Assembly: GCA_022496205.1 (NCBI GenBank) | Contig: WTXD01000058.1 | Coordinates: 62,001 to 126,000 of the forward strand | Length of the DNA: 64,000 nt | Reading direction: 5' to 3' | Origin: Gloeopeniophorella convolvens | Taxonomy: Eukaryota; Basidiomycota; Agaricomycetes; Russulales | Part shown: positions 12,703 through 24,346 of the stretch, piece after piece | Numbering within the stretch: the first letter of the stretch is position 1 | Layout of the letters: every line of letters begins with the position of its first letter | Made by a program: the position numbers and the translations under genes | Notes under the pieces: generated by a model | Databases searched by the model: none | What the model was told of the DNA's origin: nothing | Seen by the model: the letters and a program-made list of their open reading frames with translations, nothing else

Positions 12703-12975
12703 GAGGGATTCGATTCGGAGCTTCTTGCACGGCACTATGTATACGTCTATGTTTATCGAAACGAATTGCAACGATGTTTTCCTCTCCAGTACTTTGTAGA
12801 CGGTCTCGTAGCGAAGCGTCGCCGAGTTCAGCTCGAATTCGGCGTTGGCACGTCGACGTTTGATAGCTCGGGTAGTACTACGAACTAGCATGTTTTTCCA
12901 ACTCCTTGCACATAGCCTAACGTACGAAGTGCGACGGTTTCAACTATCGACATCTAGGAGGCATCGCCTTATGAT

Positions 12976-13738
12976 CTACGAGCTAGGATCGGGGCCGACG
13001 CGAATAAAAGTTCCGCCAAGCGGTTGCCCCAACCCGGTGGCCTCAGCGAAGGAGCTGATATTAAAGTTGGCGATTGACGTTGACGCATTGACCAGCGTCT
13101 GTTGTGCGAAGCCGGGCGGCTGCTTGAACACCAAGAACACATACCTGCGAGGACGCGTCTCGTCAGACCTGCACGCTGCAACAGTACAAAAAGAGAACGC
13201 GCACCGGTGCGGATCGGACCCTGCCGGCGGCGTCGGCTGGTGGAACTCCGTGAGCGCAGGCGTGGTGTTTGCCAACGCGCCCCCAGTGTGCAGGACAAAG
13301 TCGCCGCCGAGGAAGTGCCGGATCTGCGCGGACGTCGGGTCCTGCGGCGTCGGCGCGTCGAGGTCGACCGCGGCGACGACGAACGGGCCGCGCCCGACGG
13401 ACGCGTGCGCGTCGCTCAGCGCGAAGCGCGGCGGGCCGGCGGTCGCGTTGCGCGGGAGCTGCTCGCTCGTGAAGGGCACCACGGGCGCTGCGCCAGGCTC
13501 GGGGAAGGTGAGCCCGAGGAGGGTCGTCGGCGCGAAGGTCAGGTGCGCGTCTTCTGGGATCTGCAGGGCGGTGATGCGGGGGTCAGTGCGGGGGGAGGTA
13601 CGTATGTGGGGAAGGAGGGCGCACGTGGAATGCTTCGAAGATCGCGCGGACGGCTGCGGTGCTTGGGTCGGCTTGGGGCGCGGCGTGCACGAGGGCGGCG
13701 GGGAGGAGGAGCGCGAGGAGGCTGAGTGCGCCGAGCAT
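12976..13738 (-). CDS. Secreted PEBP-like (phosphatidylethanolamine-binding) protein
   Basis: The start MLGALSLLALLLPAALVHA is a clear signal peptide and ends in an AxA-like cleavage context. The PEBP hallmarks are VAAVDLDAPTP (the DPDAP-type anion-binding motif), a HFLGGDF stretch in place of the HW motif, HQPTPPAGSDPHRYVFLVFK (the GxxPPxGxHRYVF signature) and the C-terminal FAEATGLGQPLGGTFIRVG. Two introns are inferred: one after AIFEAFH, rejoining at IPEDAHLTF, and one after DPHR, rejoining at YVFLVF. Secreted or cell-wall PEBP proteins are common in agaricomycetes, but their ligands are mostly unknown. It is convergent with the dioxygenase gene, 273 bp away. A TATA-like element lies about 42 nt upstream of the ATG. 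Confidence 0.85.
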
Positions 13739-13779
13739 GTTTGCGGGCGTGCTAGGGACATGGGAGATGACGGCTGGGC

Positions 13780-13787
13780 TTATATGC
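13780..13787 (-). promoter_or_regulatory. TATA-like element of PEBP gene
   Basis: On the minus strand the sequence reads GCATATAAGC, about 42 nt upstream of the PEBP start codon. The position is typical for fungal TATA promoters; its use is inferred. Confidence 0.45.
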
Positions 13788-15629
13788 GGCCACGTCGGGT
13801 GCTGCGCGCGGCGGGGCTCCGGGATGCGAGGGAAGACATTACGCGAACGCGTGCTCGTCGTGCGTGCTGGGACTTATGCACACGAACTTGGATGCAGATG
13901 GTGCTGTGTGAGAGCGCCGAGAGGGGATTTGGATGTGTGTGGTATTCGCGGAATTGTCGAATTTTCCCGTGAGATGGGAGATGGCGACTGATGGCGATTC
14001 ACGAGGGTCCACGTCTGCGAAGCCGCATGATGCGTCCTCGGGGAGCCGGGGACCAAGAGGGACCGGGTCGCGCACGCAGGTGGATCGGGCGGACTTGGGC
14101 CTTCGTGGGGATAGCATAACCAGAGTATACTTGACGACGTGCGTCATCTGCATCAACCTGCAACTCTTCCAAGCGAACACAAGGTGGATGATGTTGGTCA
14201 AGTGTGATTATGCGCTGCTATTGAGCTGCGCAGGACGGTGAGGCGATGTCGAGATGGGTCAGCCAGTCCGATGGGCTAAGGACGCGATGAGTGCTTGCAT
14301 CCTGGTTCGCGTGTGAGAGCGACACGTGGAGTGGGAAGGGGGAAGAGCTTAAACCATAAGTAGGCGGGGCCGAGCGCCCAGCGCGTCGACGGTGCGCACG
14401 GGCACGCACGCGAGCGTGGACAGGGCTGGAGACGGGGGCGAGGGCAAGTCACTGGCAGGACTGGTGGCCGAGAGTCAGCTCACATCTTTGTGCTGCTCCG
14501 ATTGGGCCTACCTTGCGGACCGTTCCGGAGGGCGTCGGAAATCGGGACTCGGACTCCCCCGCAAGCTGTTCGGCAATTTGCGTATGCTCCGCCGAGTCGG
14601 CTCCTGAGGCTGCTCGTCCTCTCCACGATCTCCAACCCCTGGGCCTGTGGGGTTCTCACCTCGAATTCTCTGTAGAGATCGAGGTGCTGCTCTAGATCTG
14701 TAAGGGAGCTTACGATAGATCTGGCTAATCACCGAGAGTGACTGTCATCTAACTCATCAACTTGTCTGAGCAAGCGCGGACCATAGACTCCTCTTCTCTG
14801 CCCGTTGGAGCTAGATCTGGGATGGAATCTGTCTTCTTGTAATAGTTCTGGGGTTTTCGTGGAGCCATTGCTATGGGTCATGCCTCGATGGACTCGTGGC
14901 CCGAGCTCGTTGCTCGCGCTTGTCTCGGATGCTGCGTACGCTTGGACCAACAAAGGCGCAAACCTCGGGGGACCCGGTCTGCAGCTACCTTGGACATCCC
15001 TAGAGTACATGAGGGGACAAATAAGTACGTCTGTTTCTGTGAATTGCACGCTAAAGACTCGCTGAATTAGGAAACCGTGGCTGTTGAGCACCCCGACGTC
15101 GATATCATAGCTGCACAAACCAGCCGTTCGCATGTTCCTGGTTCCGCTCCCCTTTAATTTCCGAGAAAAACTTCAACGTGTGTCCACAGTGGGTGTCTTG
15201 GGGTGCAGCTGCACCCGCGCCCGCCAAGGCTTTGGTATCCACTTACCATGTATGTCTCAATCGAGCACACTACCGTGGCCGTCGACCCGCCTTGATGCGA
15301 TGCTGCCTGCCACATCCCCCACGAATGGTATATACTTTACACTTTGCGTCGCATGGGCTTTCCATAGTTGCTCTTCCACATTCGTGGGAGCGTGGATTAA
15401 CGAGCTCGGTGGCCTTCCGTCAGTGTGGCGTCGGCTGGTGTCCGCCCCCTTTAAATCCAGGTTCCCCTTGCTTCACCTTCATCCTCACTACCCTCAATCT
15501 TATCTTTCGCCAAACGGTCTTCCTTTGGCTCTTTCAAGCGGCTTCTTCTGCTTCCTGTCTTTCCTCTATTGTTCATCTCTGAATCCCGACTCAGTCACTC
15601 GTCTCGGAACGATACCACTTTCGGACCCA
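13788..15629. other. Intergenic, unassigned coding-like stretches
   Basis: No gene is recognised here. On the minus strand between about 14500 and 15130 the reading LTDLEQHLDLYREFEVRTP and a neighbouring MAPRKPQNYYKK stretch look coding-like, but stops break them and no family is recognised. The last 200 bp, with CCTTTAAATCC near 15448 followed by CT-rich sequence, looks like the promoter of the zinc-finger gene. Confidence 0.4.
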
Positions 15630-16859
15630 ATGAATCAGATGGATAACAGCCCGCAGAGTTCATCGTCCAGCTCCACCCCTGCTTGCTGCCCAAAGTGTAA
15701 CCTAGTCGTTGGGCGCGCTAGCGACCTTGATCGTCATTGGCGTACATCCCATACATCGGAACAGCGTGGCAGGTAATTACGCAGTCACGAGTCATTGCCC
15801 CCGTTATTGACGGTTTTCTGTGTAGATTCAAGTGCACCTCTTCTGGATGTACCTTCAGCGCAGACCAATCGGGGAACTTGGAGAACCACGTCCGTGCGAA
15901 GCAGTACGCCACCTTTATCTTCTCCGTGACCGGCGCCGGGTTCTGAATGTCACCCCAGCACCGGAGAGAGGCCGTTCAAGTGCGAGAAGTGTAAGGAGCA
16001 TAAGGGCTTTGCGGACAAAAGCGGGCTTCTCAATCATAAGAAGAGAAAGCATGGCTACGTGCCACACCATCGCCCAGAGTATTTTGCCAACAAGGCCGCT
16101 GCCAAGCGGTACAAGCAATCCACGACCGTTCCCTCCCGCCGCAATGGTACCGCGTCTATGGAGTTGTATGGGGACGGTGCCACATGGACCACCTCATCTG
16201 CGGGGCCGTCCGTCATGGATTCCATGGGGGATCCCTTGCATAGTCTGCCTGCTCAGCCCACTAGCATCCGGACCCAGTTCCACGGTATCAATGGGCAACT
16301 GGTATCACAGATCCCCGAGCTATACCCACCCACCCCTCCGGTGCCCATCGTCCCGGTGCAGACAGCCCATCCCATCCTACCCAACATTTGGGCCCCTCAA
16401 CCGGTCCGTCCGTATCCCGACTACGACGCCAACCCATTCCTGTTTCCCCGAGGCGCCAACCCAGCCGCAACGACCTCTGGGAATGAGCCAGACGCCGTGC
16501 AATACAACCAGCTAGGCCGTCTACAACCACCAGTCGTGCAGCCTGATCCCATCGTCACTCGACCTAGTGTCGCGTACCTCCCTTGCGCCCCTGCGCGCGT
16601 GCCGGCTCCCCTGACTCATCAGTTCGTGGGAGGAGTTGGTATCCCAACCTCGACGGAGATGGCGGCCCCACAGCTTCAGTCCACTTCTCTCATTGGTATG
16701 TCTTTCCAGGCCCCTGGGATTACCGAAAACTTGTTACCCCCCATGGGCTGGACACCGGATCTCACGATGGAAAACTTCATGTACGGAGTGGAGGTCGAAG
16801 ATCCTAGGCTGTTCAAGCCACCTGTTCCAATGGCACGCTCCGGATGCCTACCTTATTGA
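15630..16859 (+). CDS. C2H2 zinc-finger protein (three fingers, Pro-rich C-terminus)
   Basis: Three fingers occur near the N-terminus: CCPKCNLVVGRASDLDRHWR with the ending TSH, FKCTSSGCTFSADQSGNLEN with HVRAKH, and FKCEKCKEHKGFADKSGLLN with HKKRKH. The linker HTGERPF is the classical TGE(K/R)P linker. Two introns fall between fingers: one after EQRGR joins FKC, the next after HVRAK joins HTGERP. The remaining 260 residues are Pro/Ser-rich and low in complexity, as in many fungal transcription factors, and end in RSGCLPY. MNQMDNS was chosen as start because a TATA/CT-rich promoter lies just upstream. The same frame is open back to 15132, so a longer N-terminus cannot be excluded. It is probably a DNA-binding regulator; the target is unknown. 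Confidence 0.8.
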
Positions 16860-17045
16860 GATTCGTTGCATTCTCCTCGCGCTATCACTCTGCTCTCCTT
16901 GATTCCTGTAGCATATTTTTATTGGTCCTATCACGCCCTCATCACCCAACGTAGTCTGTTTACCATCTCACATATTATGTGTATGTCTGACCTGGAATCG
17001 AGCAATTGTCTTTAATGCTATGTGTGATATTCGAGTCCTCCCGCT

Positions 17046-19250
17046 TCAAAGCCGAGCCTTCATCACCGGCGGGGTGCTGCCAAAGGCGCGAGGTTGCGCC
17101 GCAACAACTTCGGGGACGAAGATCCGCGAGAAATACGCATCAATACCTTCCGCCCCGGTAACTAATCCGCCCACAACGCGATCCGGGCGGACGATGGCAA
17201 TTCCTGCTTGCTTTACTGAGTCCCTTGGACATGAATATGCGTCATGTGCATAGCCTCGGTCGTCACGAGCGACGAAGTCCGCGCCCTCGACGTGGGGAGT
17301 GTCGCTGGCCAACCTGGGGAAGATGACGACTGTGCGCACGAGGGATTTCGGGTATCGCCGGAGAAAGTCGACCACGGCCACGTGGTCGGCCTGGTCGGCG
17401 AGCACGACCACTGTGTGATAAATCGGCCTGAAGATGTCGAAGAGGCTGAGTAGTTTGCCGCTGCGGAGGTCATGGAGCCCCGTTGCGTCCGGTGCCCGGT
17501 CGCCCGCCCTGAGAGGCCCTTCCGTCGCTGCGTAAACGCTCTCATCCGTCTCGCGCGGGCGCCGTGCAATGCGTTCGTCGAGCAGGATGTCGCTCCAGCG
17601 GCAGTGCACGCCAAGCTGAGTCAGCTCCATCCCGCGCGTCCACGCAGGCGCTGGGTCGCTTTTCACCGCAATTGTGTGCGCCATGAGCCGCCGCGTGAGC
17701 TGCAGCATCTCGCGGATCACTGGGAGCCGCTCGCCGTTGTATGAGTCGAGGAGGCTTCGGGGGGCTTGCTTCTGACAAACGAGCGCGAGCTTCCAGCCGA
17801 GATTGACCTGCAGGCTCGTTAGTGTGTATGGATGGTGCCGCGTTCCTTTCCTGATCCTTACTGCGTCCATTGCGCTCATGTTCATGCCTTGGGCTCCGAA
17901 AGGAGGATGGATATGGGCTGCGTCTAGCAACAATGGTTATTGTCGTCAAACGGGTGCTAATGGTCCATATTTACCCCCAGCGATGAAGACACGCCCCTTT
18001 GAAAACGTCTCTGTCATGCGAATGTTGGCCCTGAGGGATCGGTGTGTGAAATCAGACGAAACGACTGTGACGCCATCGGCATACACACCTCCAGTCAGCG
18101 ATGTAATGCATCTTGCCAACCTTCAGCCCGGGGATGTGGGCGATGTCATATATATACTGCCGAAGGTAATCATGGTCTTGTGTGGCTCTCATGTAGTCCA
18201 GATTGGGTCCTCCGCATATGAGGAAGTACACGTTCTCTTGGACGCGTTCCGTTATACGTAACATAACCCTGGTAGAGAGTATCAAAGATGTCGGACAACA
18301 TTATACACGAGCCAGTTGACGTACGAGTCGTTCGGAAAGTCTTCGAATTTATGCCAATGCTTCGACAATGGATTCAGTCAGCGCCTGTATCGCTCAACAG
18401 GCCAACGCTCACCTCAGCATCCAATCCATGAACTTCCACGTCCCCAATGATAAAACGAGTATCAGGAGTATCCCCGATAAACTTTAGTCCCATGCCTTGT
18501 CTGACTGCACCTAAAGCACACTTAACTGATGCGCATGGCCAACGACAGATCGCAGACCCAACCTCTCGCACCGTCAGCCCCAATGACATATTGTGATTGC
18601 ACAAACGCCTCCTCTTCTCCGTTTTCTTGCTTCCTCGTGATTCGGGAAGTGACACCATCATGGACTTCCTCGTAGGCAGTCAACTCAGTTGAGAACTCGA
18701 CGCGCACATCAAGGCGCTCAAGATGACGCTGGAGGATAGCGCACGCTGCGTCCTGCCCAAGATAGATCATAACAGGCTGCACACATGAGGAGTCACGCTA
18801 GCGCCCATAAACGAATGATAAAGAGACGTACCCAGGGAATCGCCGGTGTCGGCTTAATGTATGGTAGCAGCGGGGAGGACTTTACTGTGTTGCCCCGATT
18901 ATCGTATACCATGAATAGAGGTGCTGGAATGGCGGCACGCAGAACGTCGTCGAGGGCACCAAGGGAGTCGTACAACTCCAATGTTCGACCCTGAGCGAGA
19001 ATACCATAAGTCGGAATGCTGGCGTCTAGGAACAATCATGTTACCGCGATGCCTGCGCCTCTTTGACCTTTGGCAAGATGTGGAAGTTTCTCGATGATGC
19101 GGACAGAAACACCGTTCTGCGCAAGGACGAGGGCAGAGAATAATCCGGTAGGACCCGCCCCAACCTGAGTTGACGAAATTAGATCATGGCAGAGGTCAAG
19201 ATAACCTGGCGAGGGCGTACCACTAAGACGTCAATTGGCTCGGTCGACAT
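17046..19250 (-). CDS. FAD-dependent monooxygenase, phenol-hydroxylase-like (FMO1)
   Basis: This is a class A flavoprotein hydroxylase. The FAD Rossmann motif is VVGAGPTGLFSALVLAQNG, the DG motif is YVIGADGARG and the GD motif is RVFIAGDAAHIHPPFGAQGM. A C-terminal thioredoxin-like phenol-hydroxylase domain follows (FRPIYHTVVVLADQ to IVRPDRVVGGLVTGAEG). The intron chain is conserved with the two plus-strand paralogues at 32.0 and 35.9 kb, including the split inside the GD motif (AG then GDAAH). The start MSTEPIDVLV is followed at once by an intron, as in the paralogues. The protein ends KARL, so ARL is a possible PTS1 peroxisomal signal. Such enzymes hydroxylate phenolic rings with NADPH and O2; the substrate is not deducible. 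Tail-to-tail with the zinc-finger gene (186 bp apart). Confidence 0.85.
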
Positions 19251-20994
19251 TAAGTATGTGCCTATGGGAATGTGCTGTATCGGGGGTGGAGATGGGGGCA
19301 GACAACGAGAACGTGTGTCCCGTTGTGAAAACCACTCTTAAGGGGGCGGCGTTTCAATAGGTTCACAGGGAGGTTATAGATGTTCTCATAGTACGCAACC
19401 GCAGGTCACGGAAACTGTCGTATCTGGGGTTCTCATTCTCGTGTCAGTCAAGGCACCGCTGGCTATTTTCGAGTCTGTACGCCTAGTTGGACATGAGCTC
19501 GTCCGAAGCGAGGAATTCCGCGGATCTGACTTCGCAAAGCGGCTCTATGCAATGAACGGCATGCCGTGCGACGAAGGAGTAGCCCGTGTGAAGCCGACTT
19601 TAAAATAAGAGTACTCAAGGATGAACCTCGGACAGCCAATGTCATCGGGATGAGGCAGTTTCCCTGCGTTCTGGACTTACATTAGAGAACCGCCGGCTTG
19701 TGCCGTGCGCGACGTGGCCCCACGTCGAGGATCTTACTAATAGCATCGCCGATTTCAGCGACTGAGAGACTTCCAGAAAAGAGCAGTCGACTTAACCTTA
19801 CGTGGATGCTCTGGATGCACTCGAGTACGATGCTCCCACCGGGTGGCGTTCGAGTATAGTCAGGACGATTGAGGTGTGTTCCTGAACATATCGATGTTCA
19901 ATGATGCAATGACAATGGTGTGCTAGTCTAGTGGCAGTCAGAAACAGGCGCTTCGTGAGGAACGGTAGTAGTGACTAGTGACTGGCCACATACCAACGGC
20001 GTTTCCAGAATGTGAACCATTTGCTTTCTCTACAGCGGTGGCTCCCATATGGTCCATTCTGCGCGCGAGGTCCGGTGTACGTATCGCCCTATGGCCTAAA
20101 TAGGCCTGCTGAAACTCACGAGAGACCCCAAGCTACATGAGGACGCTCACGTAGCCAGGTCAAGTCGACCACGGTTGTCAGTGCCAAGTCGGTGCCTCAA
20201 AAACTGGCGTTCAACAGGTACTGTGTGTTATACTCTGTTAACATCAGGCATCTTTGAGAAGTGGTAAGTATAAGGCTGCTGCACACACAATCACTAGGAG
20301 ACCGTTGACGCATCATACTTACAGTCAGCCTGAAATGATGGTGGCTGCACCTGGAGAATGGCCGGTTCTAGCCGGTTGTACTCGTACGATGCGGCATTGA
20401 GAGTGCATGCTTTGTCATCATTCCGGCTGATGCGGACCCACCATCACTCTCATCTCCCGCCCAGCGCGCAAACGAGCGTCTGTCCTATTCTGACTCAGCC
20501 ATCGGTGGTTTCAAGCCAAGCCCGGATTTGATAAGATCTCACGCGCACGTTACGCCCGTTTCGTTGGCTTGCAGCGGTGTACGGGGTGCACATATCTCGA
20601 TCGCGTCTTGGATGGTGCAAGGGATGGTGAGAAAATTACCGATATGCTCATTGTCGAAGTGAATCAATAATTCTACCAGGCATAATGTACTAGTACTTTC
20701 GATGCAGTAAATTCCACTGTCGGGCAACATTAACCTCAGACGCCGCTCCCAGTGCGCCCATCAGTATGTAATTGCAATGGCGGTCGGTTCCGACTTCGAT
20801 ATTCAATATTCGATGCCGACGGACTGATTCTCGACCTCCAAAGGCGCTCGGCGCTCAGATGCCACGACTTGACCTCCGTGCCCGGAGGAGGTTACTCCCT
20901 CGTTCCTATCCAACCGGGCTCCTTGGTCATGTATCACTGCCACGCACGGAAGCCCCGCCGTGTACCTGAGTGGAAGCGCAGGATCTGCTCGGCC
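19251..20994. other. Intergenic, no gene seen
   Basis: About 1.7 kb lies between the divergent FMO1 and P450 genes. Stops are frequent in all frames, and the only ORFs are short and without motifs. It presumably holds both promoters. Confidence 0.6.
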
Positions 20995-21001
20995 TATATA
21001 A
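20995..21001 (+). promoter_or_regulatory. TATA box of the cytochrome P450 gene
   Basis: A perfect TATATAA lies 46 nt upstream of the P450 start codon, in a GC-rich context. Confidence 0.6.
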
Positions 21002-21046
21002 TCGCGAACCTGATGGTGACAATATCCTACACCCTTTCTCGCCACG

Positions 21047-22889
21047 ATGTCTCTCACAGTTCAAGCCGTCAACGTCGCCTTGGCTGTCCTCGCCCTCTGG
21101 CTTCTCAAGAAAGTCACTGAGAAGAAGCCCATAGGTCGCAAGATCCCTGGACCTAAAGGCTGGCCAATCATTGGCAACCTCTTGGACGTCCCTAACGAGG
21201 TCGAGTACCAGGTATTCTCCCGGTGGAGACAGAAGTATGGTGCGTAGTTCGAAGCCTGAGCATTGAACTAGCGTGAATAATAACCATTGATTATAGGCGA
21301 CCTCATCCAGATGACCGTCCTCGGCCAACCCATCATTATTATCAACTCCCCTAAGCTCGCTACCGACATTCTCAGCAAGAAGAGCGCCATCTACTCCAGC
21401 CGACCTCACCTTACCATGGCTTGTGATCTTGTTGGATGGAAGGATGTCCTTGTTCTGCTCAAGTATACCGACAAATTCAAGTCATGCCGTCGCATGTTCC
21501 AGTCCGTTATCGGTACAAGAGCCAGCGTCGATAAGTTCCGAGACACTCTTGAGCAGGAGTCTTCCGAGATGGTTCGCCGCGTGCTCGATGAGCCAGATAA
21601 CTTCGTCGGCCCTGTGCGCAAGGCTGTAGGCGTAACCATTCTGCGGATAACCCACGGCTACAAGCCAAAGTCGGAGAATGACGAGCTGGTCCGCATTGCG
21701 GACGAGGCAACTGACCAACTCAACATCCTCCTCTCTCCGGGTCTCTTCGCCGTCGACACCCTGCCGATCCTTCGCTATATACCAGAATGGTTCCCAGGAG
21801 GCGGCTTCCACAAGATCGCTCGCGAGTGGCGCCATACACTTTTCGATCTGACGGACAAGTCCTATGAGTTCGTGCTCGAGCAGATGGTACGTTTCACGCG
21901 CATACGCGTTGGTATTGCCCTGACATCGCACAGGCCAAAGGGACTGCCGTCCCTAACTTTGTCACAAATCTGCTTGAGGGTAGGAAGGTAACTCCTGCAG
22001 AAGAAGACGAGATCAAGTGGGCTGCGTCTAGCCTTTACTCTGGTGGCGCCGACACTGTGAGTCCCTTCCTGACGCTTGCCGGCTTGTCTGATCATCACAA
22101 TCACAGCCTGTCTCTGCGATGTCGTCGTTCCTCCTTGCCATGACTATGTATCCTGAAGTCCAGAAGAAGATTCAAGCCGAGCTCGATTCTGTCGTCGGCT
22201 ATGACAGGCTGCCTACATTCAATGATCGTGATTCACTCCCATATCTCGCCACCGCGTTGAAGGAGGTCATTCGCTGGGGCCCCACCACTCCGCTCGGTGC
22301 TCCTCACTGTGTCGAACAGGACGACGTACACGATGGCTTCTTTATTCCGAAGGGTTCCATCATCATGGCGAACATCTGGTGGGTACATTTACACCGAGCG
22401 ATGTCATTTACACTGACAATCGCCTAGGCATTTCATGCACGACCCCGAAGTTTACAAGGACCCCACGACGTTCAACCCGGACCGCCTCATCGCGCAACCC
22501 GGCAAGGCTGCTGAGCCTGACCCCTTCGACTTCGCCTTCGGGTACGGCCGTCGGTGAGTTCCGCCATAGCCTCCAATCCCCGTCACATGTGCTCACACAT
22601 CGTTCAGTGCTTGCCCTGGTAACCAGCTCGCGCAATCCATCATGTTCATCTTCGCTGCGACCACCCTCTCTGTTTTCGACATCAACAAAGTGGTCATCAA
22701 TGGAGTCGTTCAAGAGCCCAAGAACGAGTTCACCAGCGGCGTCCTTGTGTATGTTTCCCGTCCCCGAGCCTCCACCGAGTCACATCCTAATCGTCATTAT
22801 CCAGCCGTCCTAAGCCGTTCAAGAGCATTCTCAAGCCACGCTCTGCGAAGGCAGAAGCGCTCATTCGGTCGCTCGAGCTCTCAGACTAG
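21047..22889 (+). CDS. Cytochrome P450 monooxygenase
   Basis: An N-terminal membrane anchor (AVNVALAVLALWLLKK) is followed by the Pro-rich hinge KIPGPKGWPIIGNLLDVP. The I-helix is SSLYSGGADTPVSAMSSF (GGADT corresponds to the oxygen-binding AGxDT). The ExxR motif is LKEVIRW, the PERF-like motif is FNPDRL, and the heme-binding loop FAFGYGRRACPGNQLAQSI has the thiolate Cys. An intron separates GYGRR from ACPG and rejoins in frame; other introns follow QKYG, LEQM, GGADT, ANIW and SGVLV. The length of about 500 residues is normal. The pattern resembles the CYP64/CYP5144-type clans abundant in wood-decay basidiomycetes, often broad oxidases of aromatics. It is located at the ER and needs a P450 reductase. 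Substrate unknown. The neighbouring FMO1 may or may not be functionally linked. Confidence 0.92.
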
Positions 22890-24346
22890 ATGGGGTACAA
22901 GGTTCTCGCACTTACATAGACATGTGTATTCATTTTACCATCCTGTATACTCCCAATCACGTTCTCTAATCGGCATCTACTCCAATGCACTAAATATGAA
23001 AGCACCCTCACTTCGACTTTGATTTCGGCTCTACAGCCTCCGTGAGGGTTATTGTACAAACTTATCCTAGCGAACAACGAAAAGGACTCCGCGAACGGCG
23101 TTACTTGCTCCAACACCTTCTCCGACCGCAGCGGCGCGGGCCGCGGGCCGTTATATGCCATATGGAATGGGCTGTTCCAGCTGCCAACGGCATGCACATC
23201 TGGCGCAGAGCTCTCCGGATCCTCTCCCGCCTATGCTAGGGAAGTCACTCTTCGTAACAGCTAGCTATAGATATGAGTCTTGTTGTATCAGTATGCGTCA
23301 AAAAGGCTGGCAAATGCCGATCCGTCCCTGTGTCCTGCTGGATCAGAAGCCCACGCGTATCCGCGACCGTGCAGGGCCGTGCCTCTTCGTTTTGAGTATG
23401 TGACAATCGGGAAAGGCTCGGAAGTGGGCAACCCCACGCTTCGTGTGAGAACTCAAGCGCTCAACCTACGGAAGAAGGAAAAAAGGTCCGTCCCACGGTG
23501 TTTAGGAATGCCGCGTGATCCAACATGTTGTTGGTGCGGCGGCATAGAATAGTGCAGGGTCCAGGAATCCAACGGAACGGCATAGGCCGCGTGATTCAAG
23601 AAGGACGCGGTGGTGTTTGCGGGGAAGAGACTCGAGCGGCAAAGCGGCCCGCCCGGCCGCCGAAGAACTCGTCATATTTTGGCATCATGACCAGCATCAT
23701 ATGCGCATTTCACTGACTGACATTGAACACTGCGGTCGTACTACATACGTCAAATCCTAGCCAGGCAGGCAGAGTGCCGTCAGGAATTGCGGTACAGGCC
23801 CAATTCAACGCGGGACTCATCTATCCGCCGTGAGTAGTTTTGTGGCTCTCATTCCGTCGCATATAGCTGAACTCTGGTCATGGTAGACGACTCGTCAATG
23901 TCTCGACCTTCGGTGTTGGGTCCGGTCTCGTTCCACATCGCAATCGCCGCTACGTGCCAGGGCGATTATGGCGATCATGGAAAGTTCTCGGTGATGAAGT
24001 ATGTCATTTCGGACGGTGAACCGTCCAGGTCGTGATCTCGTGTTCCTCTAACGCGCTTTACCTCCTCCACGATTCTCTTCGCCAAGACCCACCGCCCCAT
24101 TTTCCTACCCCGGTTTTAAACCGACGACACGCCAGAGAGGCTTCTCAAGGTTGTCCGCTGGTTGCGCCAAGGCCCTTTCCGGCGATGCTGTTCTTACTTC
24201 CAGCATCCTAGGTTCACAGAATTCAAATGATCATCTCCGACGGGAACCTCGTCGGATAGAAATGCCTGGTCCAAGCGCCACTCTCCACCGTTAAAAGTCG
24301 CTCGTTGCGATAGCTTTGTCCTCGAACTTCCTCACCACCGGGCGGA
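22890..24346. other. Intergenic, weak coding-like remnant
   Basis: No gene is recognised. Around 23770-24000 a stretch could splice (SGIAVQAQFNAGLIYPP, then intron, then RLVNVSTFGVGSGLVPHRNR), but it lacks a start, soon meets stops and resembles no family I know. Confidence 0.4.

Noticed and set aside
17046..22889. Secondary-metabolite gene cluster made of FMO1, the zinc-finger protein and the P450
   Set aside because: No backbone synthase (PKS, NRPS, terpene cyclase), no transporter, and neighbours are housekeeping or unrelated; adjacency alone is too weak.
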